The translations under genes and the position numbers were made by a program. A DNA stretch of 23,781 nt, from positions 1 through 23,781 of the IMG/VR virus record IMGVR_UViG_3300025282_000245. The stretch is one strand, 5' to 3'. The notes beneath the pieces are model-generated. The model was not told the origin of the DNA, did not search any database, and was given only the letters and a program-made list of their open reading frames with translations. The stretch comes from a virus. Of the stretch, positions 15,061 to 20,414 are shown piece by piece (within the stretch, counting starts at the first letter, position 1; the number at the start of each line of letters is the position of its first letter).

Positions 15061-16556
15061 TGGGCATTGAGTATTTTATTGATCCAAGTGTAAGAGCTAG
15101 GTTTGGTCCTGTTATTAAAGGGGCCGCTGATCTTTTTAGAACTCCGGATCCAAAACAAAGTTACAAAAGGTTAATGACCACCGGAGCAAATATAAATAGG
15201 ACTGCGGCTTTAGGAAATTACCTTTCAGATTTACTTGCTTTTGGATTAGATGCAGGAGGAATAAAAGGAGCTAGTGTAATATCTAAATTATCTAGAGCAG
15301 GGACTAAAGGAGGAAAATTTCTTGATGATGTAATTAAAAACTACACAACACCTTTAAACAAAGTTCTAGCGAAAATAGGCGATGAAAAAATATCAACCAT
15401 GACCAACAGAGAGTTAACAGAATATATAAATAAAAATTATGATTTAAATGTAAAGTCTGGAACAATAGCGAATAAAAAATTAAACACAATTTCTGAACAA
15501 GGACTAGGAAAACAAAAATTAAAAGAAGCTTTTGCTTCTATAGACAATCCAGAAAAGTACAGTGTAGATGAATTACTTGCTCTACCTCAAATACAAAAAG
15601 TTGTAACTGAAAATAACATAAATAAAAATTTATTTAGTAAATATAAATCTCAGTTTGGAATTACACAAACTAAAAAAAGGAGAACAAAACCATTTTTTTT
15701 GGATGAAGCAAAGGTTGATGAAAGTAAAGTAATTGAATTTGTTAAAAGTAATCCTAGTTCTACTAACAAACAAATACAAGCTCAGTTTCCAAAACTGAAA
15801 AATGTACCAATACAAACAATACAAAATTGGAGAGATAAAAACAATTTAAAAATAGTTTTTTTAAAAACGATAAATAAAACAATTTTAGAAGCAAACAATC
15901 CTAGACTACAAAAACAATTAGATTTTGTTCCTCAAACCAGCGATGTTTTACCATCAAATATTCCAATTAAACATAAGGATGCTTTTTCCGAAATTGTTAC
16001 AATAAATAAAAAATCTGGACCTTTGGATATGATAAGAACAAAGATAATTCAAGCTCACGGTATAGGTGAAGGTGGTATTTCAAATACAAGTGAAGAAATA
16101 ATAAAATCAAAAATAGCTATGATACCAGATGAATTTTTAAAAGATGAAAAATTACCTCAGTTTTTTTTAACAAGATCTGGAAATATAGCACATAGAAAAA
16201 TAGAAAATAATTTAGTTTTATCTTTAGTAAAAAAATATAAATTACTGGGTCATGAGTTTGTAGATGGATCTTGGAAACAAACAAAAAAAACAAGATTATT
16301 AAATCCTAAAAAAAGAATAAAAGTGAAAAAATTAGAGAATGAAATTGCAGAGTATCAAGAGGAGTTAAATGAATTAGATGCCTATACTCTTTTCTATAAT
16401 CCAATAAAAAAGAAAATGGTCACACATGGAAAACCTTTATCAGAAATACCCGGACTTAGTAATTTACTAAATCAAGTCAAAAGCGGAACGAAAAAGTTAA
16501 GATATGGTGGAATGGTAGGAATTAACCAATTAATTCGTCCTTTAGGAAATTTTTAA
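15060..16556 (+). CDS. Unknown phage protein with HTH-like segments and a GG-containing C-terminal tail, 498 aa
   Basis: The N-terminal 100 residues are moderately hydrophobic (GNYLSDLLAFGLDAGGIKGA). Two segments look like helix-turn-helix units: around 113-140 (TMTNRELTEYINKNYDLNVK...) and around 222-263 (STNKQIQAQFPKL then IQTIQNWRDKNNLK). A C-terminal domain (about 285-430) contains IQAHGIGEGGISNTSEEI and SGNIAHRKIENNLVLSLVKK, His-containing blocks that made me consider a nuclease, but no complete HNH or endonuclease VII signature is present. The end is KKLRYGGMVGINQLIRPLGNF-like, similar to tails on virion proteins of this window. The coding sequence is conspicuously A-rich relative to the genes before it. 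It is the last gene of the rightward virion unit and faces hsp20. The role is unknown; it may be packaged or bind DNA. Confidence 0.55.
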   Translation: MGIEYFIDPSVRARFGPVIKGAADLFRTPDPKQSYKRLMTTGANINRTAALGNYLSDLLAFGLDAGGIKGASVISKLSRAGTKGGKFLDDVIKNYTTPLNKVLAKIGDEKISTMTNRELTEYINKNYDLNVKSGTIANKKLNTISEQGLGKQKLKEAFASIDNPEKYSVDELLALPQIQKVVTENNINKNLFSKYKSQFGITQTKKRRTKPFFLDEAKVDESKVIEFVKSNPSSTNKQIQAQFPKLKNVPIQTIQNWRDKNNLKIVFLKTINKTILEANNPRLQKQLDFVPQTSDVLPSNIPIKHKDAFSEIVTINKKSGPLDMIRTKIIQAHGIGEGGISNTSEEIIKSKIAMIPDEFLKDEKLPQFFLTRSGNIAHRKIENNLVLSLVKKYKLLGHEFVDGSWKQTKKTRLLNPKKRIKVKKLENEIAEYQEELNELDAYTLFYNPIKKKMVTHGKPLSEIPGLSNLLNQVKSGTKKLRYGGMVGINQLIRPLGNF

Positions 16557-16660
16557 CCCCACAGTTAAGTGAGAATAAAGAAAACAGGCCTTGAGTAGGA
16601 TAACCCTTCACAAAACCTGTTTCCTGCACTGAGGGCCTTAAAAACAGTGTTTAAATGGAT
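16557..16660. other. Convergent intergenic region with inverted repeats; weak terminator candidate
   Basis: These 104 bases separate two converging genes, so both transcripts should end here. AAACAGG (16582-16588) is perfectly complementary to CCTGTTT (16616-16622), with a long loop of 27 nt. An alternative pairing uses AGGCC (16586-16590) with GGCCT near 16634-16638. On the leftward strand the first stem would be followed by a T-rich stretch (TTTTCTTTATTC); on the rightward strand there is no T-run. The loop is too long for a convincing intrinsic terminator, so the call is tentative. Confidence 0.3.
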
Positions 16661-17056
16661 TTAGCCCTTTTTGATGTCAATTGTGCGTGGTTTTTCCGAT
16701 TCTGGAATTTCACGGTGGTATTTTATACTTAACATGCCATCTTTTAGTTTTGCACCGTCAACAATGATCTGTTTATGAAGCTGAAAGCTTTTGGTAAAGC
16801 TTCGGTTCGAGATTCCTTTGTGAAAAAATTCTTCTGAATCTTTATCCTCTTTGCATCCATGCACACTTAAAGTGTTTTCTTTTACTTCGACCTTTAAGTC
16901 CTTTTCAGCAAATCCCGCAACAGCGAATTCAATGACACCTAAGTCATCTTTTTCTTTTATATTGTAGGGTGGATAAGTTGATACTCTTCTGAAGTTATCA
17001 AAAAAGTCATTGTGAAAACCAAGAAAATGGTTACGTATAATATCTAGCTCGTTCAT
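16661..17056 (-). CDS. Small heat-shock protein, Hsp20/alpha-crystallin family (IbpA-like), 131 aa
   Basis: The alpha-crystallin domain spans about residues 30-125: YPPYNIKEKDDLGVIEFAVA, then GFAEKDLKVEV, LSVHGCKE, GISNRSFTKSFQLHKQI, DGAKLKDGMLSIKYHREIPE. It closes with KPRTIDIKKG, which provides the C-terminal IxI anchor used in oligomer formation. YPPYNI, AVAGF, GI..R.F...FQL and GML.I...R.IPE are diagnostic of IbpA-type small heat-shock proteins: ATP-independent holdases binding unfolding proteins. The N-terminal arm is short (about 28 residues). Hsp20 genes are known in marine T4-like phages, where a virion-assembly role has been proposed. The start is preceded by AGGAGG (17062-17067), which lies within a predicted hairpin. 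It is co-oriented with the helicase upstream, 62 nt away. Confidence 0.95.
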   Translation of the reverse strand: MNELDIIRNHFLGFHNDFFDNFRRVSTYPPYNIKEKDDLGVIEFAVAGFAEKDLKVEVKENTLSVHGCKEDKDSEEFFHKGISNRSFTKSFQLHKQIIVDGAKLKDGMLSIKYHREIPESEKPRTIDIKKG

Positions 17057-17058
17057 AT

Positions 17059-17082
17059 TAACCTCCTATTAAAGCAAGATTA
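17059..17082 (-). promoter_or_regulatory. ROSE-like RNA thermometer hairpin over the hsp20 ribosome binding site
   Basis: On the leftward strand, UAAUCUUGCU (17082-17073) can pair with AGGAGGUUA (17067-17059) across the loop UUAAU. This gives nine pairs (two of them G-U) with one bulged G at 17075. The whole Shine-Dalgarno AGGAGG is enclosed and the start codon lies 2 nt beyond. UUGCU facing AGGA with a bulged G is the signature of ROSE-type thermosensors, which control hsp20/ibpA genes in bacteria. Pairing was worked out by hand; no energy calculation was possible. Confidence 0.5.
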
Positions 17083-17083
17083 C

Positions 17084-17104
17084 ATGGACCCTTATGGCGT
17101 CCAT
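17084..17104 (-). promoter_or_regulatory. Upstream hairpin in the hsp20 leader
   Basis: Arms ATGGAC and GTCCAT are perfect inverted repeats separated by nine bases. In the leftward RNA two further C-G pairs form inside after one bulged G, leaving an AUAA tetraloop. The element lies just downstream of a predicted -10 box and immediately before the thermometer-like hairpin. It could stabilise or insulate the leader, act as a DNA operator around the transcription start, or terminate helicase readthrough weakly (there is no T-run). Confidence 0.45.
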
Positions 17105-17110
17105 AGATTA

Positions 17111-17139
17111 TATATAAACTATATTAACCACTTTTTCAA
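17111..17139 (-). promoter_or_regulatory. Putative sigma70-type promoter for hsp20
   Basis: On the leftward strand, TTGAAA (17139-17134, one mismatch to TTGACA) is followed after 17 nt by TATATA (17116-17111). A perfect TATAAT overlaps slightly downstream (17112-17107). The -35 box lies inside the 3' end of the helicase gene. The predicted start near 17100-17104 would place both leader hairpins in the transcript. The area is AT-rich, so chance matches are possible. Confidence 0.4.
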
Positions 17140-18555
17140 GTCTTCTCCTAAAACTTTTGTTGCTAAATTAATCTTTCCTCGTAAATTCTTGACAATGTAC
17201 TCATCTATCGTCCCCTCTGATATAAGATCAATATAGGTTACTTTCTTTGTTTGGCTGATACGGTGTGCCCGGTCTTCTGATTGCAGTCTAATTTCTAAAT
17301 CGTAACTATTGCTGTAATATACAACAGTATGACTAGCAGTGAGAGTGAGACCATACCCCCCGGTTTTAGGATTGCCAACGAAAAATCGTAGATTGCTTTC
17401 TCGATCTTGGAAGCGGCTAACAATATCTTGGCGGTCGCGATCAAGAGTATCGCCAAAGAAAGATTCCACGGCGTCCGCTCCATATCGTTCCGAAAGAATT
17501 TTTGTAATTTCTTTAATGTCATGACGGTATACCGCCCAAATAATAACTTTTCCATCGACCTCCTCCAGTATGTTTAATAGTTCTGTTATTCTATTATTTT
17601 TTAACGGTCGCACTTCGCCGTCGTCCGTTGCTAAATGACCGCATGTAATTTGATGCAGTCTAATTAATTGTGCCAGCGCACTAGCCGCCGTTGTTTGTGA
17701 ACCCCGCAATTCTGTCAAAGCATGTTTCTTCATTTCGGTGTATGCTTTTAGTTGTTCGGGTGTTAAAGATATAGTACGTTTCATATAAACTTTATCCGGT
17801 AAATCTAAACAATCTTCTTTCAATACGCGGTACGAAAACTTTTCTAGCTTAGAATTGAGTTCATCTAGTCGTATGTATCCTGTAACTAATTTAAAACTGT
17901 GACTGCCTACATTACGATCAATCATCATTGCGTAACGATTTTTAAACGTGTAGTACGAAGAAAAATCCAAGTAATACGGATCTAAAAAATAGCACTGTGT
18001 ATATAAATCTAATGGACTTTTTGTCACTGGTGAGCCTGTCAGTATTCGTCTATACTTCGCATAATCTCGTAGTTTCAAAACGTTTTTGGTTCTTGACGCT
18101 GTGGGTGATTTTATGGTTGTTGATTCGTCAATCGCCATTAATGCAGAATGTGAGAGTAGAAATTTTTCAGCTATTTTTAGCCCTTTTTTCGTACTAAAGG
18201 CTTCTATATTCATTAAGAATATAACTAATTCTTCTTCGTGTTTAAATAATTTTCTATTTTCCGTATCCTGTTTTTTTGTTTGAGAGGGCGACCATGTCAC
18301 TACATTATACAAAACATGTTCTGGCATGTGTATAGGTATTTCTTGTCTTTCCCAGTTACGATAGACACCTTTGGGTGCGATAATTAACGCCGCATTAATT
18401 TTACCTTTATCATAAAGCATGGCAATATTATCAACCAATACTTTGGATTTACCTGTACCCATTTCCATAAATAGAGCATAGTTTTCTTTGTTATGACTTG
18501 CTCCCAACGCATGTAACTGATGCTCGTATGGCTCTGTTTTAAATTTATAATCCAT
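17119..18555 (-). CDS. SNF2-type superfamily 2 helicase, 478 aa
   Basis: Helicase motifs in order: a Q-like YEHQLHAL (10-17); Walker A MEMGTGKS (30-37); motif Ia LIIAPKGVYRNW (58-69); motif II DEST (143-146, in place of the usual DEAH); motif III LTGSP (172-176); then in the second RecA domain VIIWAVYRHDIKEI, GGYGLTLTASHTVVYYSNSY and motif VI QSEDRAHRISQ (425-435). The QSEDRAHRxxQ signature marks the SNF2/Rad54 branch: ATP-driven translocases on duplex DNA. This is a minimal core without accessory domains, as in several phage SNF2 proteins. It may assist replication initiation, recombination or removal of bound proteins. Its ATG follows AAGGAC by about 9 nt and is read from the divergent promoter region toward hsp20. 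Confidence 0.9.
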   Translation of the reverse strand: MDYKFKTEPYEHQLHALGASHNKENYALFMEMGTGKSKVLVDNIAMLYDKGKINAALIIAPKGVYRNWERQEIPIHMPEHVLYNVVTWSPSQTKKQDTENRKLFKHEEELVIFLMNIEAFSTKKGLKIAEKFLLSHSALMAIDESTTIKSPTASRTKNVLKLRDYAKYRRILTGSPVTKSPLDLYTQCYFLDPYYLDFSSYYTFKNRYAMMIDRNVGSHSFKLVTGYIRLDELNSKLEKFSYRVLKEDCLDLPDKVYMKRTISLTPEQLKAYTEMKKHALTELRGSQTTAASALAQLIRLHQITCGHLATDDGEVRPLKNNRITELLNILEEVDGKVIIWAVYRHDIKEITKILSERYGADAVESFFGDTLDRDRQDIVSRFQDRESNLRFFVGNPKTGGYGLTLTASHTVVYYSNSYDLEIRLQSEDRAHRISQTKKVTYIDLISEGTIDEYIVKNLRGKINLATKVLGEDLKKWLI

Positions 18556-18584
18556 AATGTCGTCCTTCTTTAATTCTTATTTTG

Positions 18585-18613
18585 TAAATAACACTTGCCA
18601 AAAGTATTGTCAA
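18585..18613 (-). promoter_or_regulatory. Putative leftward promoter for the helicase-hsp20 unit
   Basis: On the leftward strand a perfect TTGACA (18613-18608) is followed after 17 nt by TATTTA (18590-18585, three mismatches to TATAAT). It lies 30 nt upstream of the helicase ATG, with AAGGAC as the Shine-Dalgarno between. It overlaps the rightward promoter on the other strand. Confidence 0.5.
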
Positions 18614-18623
18614 CCGTTATAGC
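18595..18623 (+). promoter_or_regulatory. Putative rightward promoter for the replication genes
   Basis: TTGCCA (18595-18600, one mismatch to TTGACA) is followed after exactly 17 nt by TATAGC (18618-18623, two mismatches to TATAAT). It lies 18 nt before the ATG at 18642, so the leader would be very short and contain only the AAGGAG ribosome binding site (18631-18636). Confidence 0.5.
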
Positions 18624-18641
18624 CATTTGAAAGGAGAAAGA

Positions 18642-19040
18642 ATGGTTAAAATAACAGATATAAAATATTTAGCGAGTTCTTCAGAAGAAAAAGAAGTTAT
18701 AACAGAAGAAAAAGGAATAGTATATGTTGTCCAAGAGGTAACAGGTAGAAATATTCTGAGCGCCGAAAAATTTGGTAAGCTAGAATTATTATTACCAGAA
18801 GGCTCTCAATTGGTTTTAAGTGTTGGACCAACGGTGAAAAGATTAACATATAGATTAAGAAAATTTAATGATAACGATTATTTATTGTTAATGGGAGACC
18901 CTGTGGCTATTGGTATCGCGTGCGCTGTTGCTGCGACAAATAACCGCGGGCAATTTAAATGCTTGAAATGGGATAGAAGAGAGTATAAATACTATCCTGT
19001 AGAAGTTAACTTATACGAGAGAGGAGAAATTGATGAGTAA
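18642..19040 (+). CDS. Conserved phage protein of the replication module, 132 aa
   Basis: I start at the ATG at 18642, five bases after AAGGAG; an in-frame TTG at 18627 lies upstream of this site and is not credible. Visible blocks are GIVYVVQEVTGRNILSAEKF, GKLELLLPEGSQLVLSVGPT, then YLLLMGDPVAIGIACAVAAT and GQFKCLKWDRREYKYYPVEV. The last two (GDP.AIG.A...A....G.FK.LKWDR....YYP.E) are familiar from many marine phage proteins at the head of replication operons. No catalytic motif is visible. It is first in the rightward unit and ends within an 8-nt overlap with the next gene. A regulatory or replication-accessory role is likely only by position. Confidence 0.65.
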   Translation: MVKITDIKYLASSSEEKEVITEEKGIVYVVQEVTGRNILSAEKFGKLELLLPEGSQLVLSVGPTVKRLTYRLRKFNDNDYLLLMGDPVAIGIACAVAATNNRGQFKCLKWDRREYKYYPVEVNLYERGEIDE

Positions 19041-19590
19041 CTTATTAGACGAAATGGAAAGTGATATAAAAACGCCAACGATCGGTGATAATTCTTTAAA
19101 AGAAATGGCTGATTTGTGCGCGGAACAAGCATCACTTCAAGAAGAAATGAGACAGTTAGAAGAACAGTTAAAAGCAAAAGCAAAATCTGTTCGTAAATTG
19201 TCACAAGAAATAATTCCGGCAAAAATGCAAGAATTAGGATTGGAAAGTTTGACATTAAAAGATGGCTCTTCTGTAGAAGTAAAACAATTAGTGCAAGCCG
19301 CTATTCCTGTACCTCGTCGTGAGGAAGCATTTAAGTGGCTTCGTGATAGAGGACATGGAGATTTAATTAAAAATGAAATTCTTACGTCTTTCGGTATGGG
19401 TGAAGATTTTATTGCAAATGAATTTATTGACAAAGTAAAATCATTAGGATATCAACCCGTACAGAAGCTATCGGTTCACTCCATGACTCTCAAAGCATTT
19501 GTTAGAGAACAAATCGCGGAGGGTAATGATTTACCGATGGACACTTTCGGAGTCTTCGTGGGCGCCGAAACAAAAATAAGTAAAACGTAA
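19033..19590 (+). CDS. Conserved phage protein with coiled coil, replication module, 185 aa
   Basis: The start is the ATG at 19033, six bases after GAGGAG; a TTG codon directly before it is in frame but less likely. Residues about 25-65 form a coiled coil (ASLQEEMRQLEEQLKAKAKS, then VRKLSQEIIPAKMQELG). A compact alpha/beta part follows with SLTLKDGSSVEVKQLVQAAI, REEAFKWLRDRGHGDLIKN and a C-terminal MTLKAFVREQIAEGNDLPMD segment. The L..eiIP..M.e.G....tL.dG..v and A..WL...GhgdlIKn blocks occur in a phage family encoded beside ssDNA-binding or recombination genes; its biochemical role is unknown to me. It overlaps the previous gene and is followed by the SSB-like gene 13 nt downstream. Confidence 0.65.
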   Translation: MSNLLDEMESDIKTPTIGDNSLKEMADLCAEQASLQEEMRQLEEQLKAKAKSVRKLSQEIIPAKMQELGLESLTLKDGSSVEVKQLVQAAIPVPRREEAFKWLRDRGHGDLIKNEILTSFGMGEDFIANEFIDKVKSLGYQPVQKLSVHSMTLKAFVREQIAEGNDLPMDTFGVFVGAETKISKT

Positions 19591-19603
19591 AAGGAGAAAC
19601 ATT

Positions 19604-20368
19604 ATGGCAAACGCTAATGTTGCAAAAAAAGAAAGTCAATTACCTGCACTAAGTCTAGATACAATGGAAGGGGACGCACACAGCGGCCTTGAAAATATTT
19701 CACAAGATGACTTAGCGACACCAAGACTAAAAGTCTTGATGCAGTTATCACCAGAACTAGAAGACCTAGAAGGCGCTAAAGCCGGAATGATCTATAATAC
19801 AGTGACAAATGAACTGTATGATGGAGCAGTGGGTATTCGTGTTCTACCATGTGCGTATCAACGTCAATACGTTGAGTGGGCTGACAGAGGACAAGGATCG
19901 GGTGCTCCGATTAATGTCTATGATGCTTCAAGTGACATCTTGACAAAAACAACACGCGATGAAAATAATAAAGATCGTTTAGAAAACGGTAATTACATTG
20001 AAACGTGTGGCAACCACTATGTACTACTTGTTGGTGACAATGGAGATGCAACTCCGGCGCTACTTACAATGAAAGCTACACAGCTTAAAAAAAGTAGAAA
20101 GTGGAACTCTATGTTACTTAATCTCAAATTAAACGGTAAGAATGGACTATTTACTCCACCATCTTACAGTCACTACTATCGCCTCAAAACGACAAAAGAG
20201 GGCAACGATAAGGGTAACTGGTATGGTTGGGAAGTTAGTAGAGAGTCTCAACTTGAGGACGCTAACCTTTATAATGTCGCTAAAAGCTTTGCTGAAAGCG
20301 TAAATAAAGGAGAAGTTAAAGTCAAGTATGAGGAAGAATCTTCTACTGATCAAAAAGTTCCGTTTTAA
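19604..20368 (+). CDS. Putative single-stranded DNA-binding protein, 254 aa
   Basis: A strong AAGGAG lies 7 nt before the ATG. The core begins ISQDDLATPRLKVLMQLSPE and continues GAKAGMIYNTVTNELYDG, VGIRVLPCAYQRQYVEWADR, with a basic KATQLKKSRKWNSMLLNLKL segment and FTPPSYSHYYRLKTT. This family is common in phage replication modules. The C terminus turns acidic and ends EEESSTDQKVPF, reminiscent of the acidic tail with final Pro-Phe or Phe in bacterial SSB and T7 gp2.5, which recruits partner replication proteins. The SSB call rests on that tail, the beta-rich core and position before primase and helicase; a recombination mediator is the alternative. A strong terminator follows directly. Confidence 0.6.
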   Translation: MANANVAKKESQLPALSLDTMEGDAHSGLENISQDDLATPRLKVLMQLSPELEDLEGAKAGMIYNTVTNELYDGAVGIRVLPCAYQRQYVEWADRGQGSGAPINVYDASSDILTKTTRDENNKDRLENGNYIETCGNHYVLLVGDNGDATPALLTMKATQLKKSRKWNSMLLNLKLNGKNGLFTPPSYSHYYRLKTTKEGNDKGNWYGWEVSRESQLEDANLYNVAKSFAESVNKGEVKVKYEEESSTDQKVPF

Positions 20369-20376
20369 CTAAACAC

Positions 20377-20400
20377 GGGGCGGCTTATCCGCCCCTTTTT
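20377..20400 (+). terminator. Strong intrinsic (Rho-independent) terminator
   Basis: GGGGCGG (20377-20383) and CCGCCCC (20389-20395) form a perfect 7-bp G+C stem with a CTTAT loop, followed immediately by five or more T residues. It lies 9 nt after the SSB-like stop and only 15 nt before the primase ATG, with no room for an ordinary promoter in between, so it probably acts as a partial terminator within the operon. Confidence 0.93.
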
Positions 20401-20414
20401 AATTATGAGAGAAT

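Noticed and set aside
15685-15700. Possible frameshift at a run of T residues
   Set aside because: The frame stays open with consistent composition on both sides and the C terminus has a recognisable phage-type tail.
15060-16556. HNH or endonuclease VII nuclease in the 498-aa protein
   Set aside because: The IQAHGIGEGGISN and NIAHRKIEN blocks are suggestive, but the paired His/Asn metal site and Cys pairs are missing.
18627-18641. Upstream TTG start for the first replication gene
   Set aside because: It would place the AAGGAG ribosome binding site inside the coding region; the ATG at 18642 has ideal spacing.
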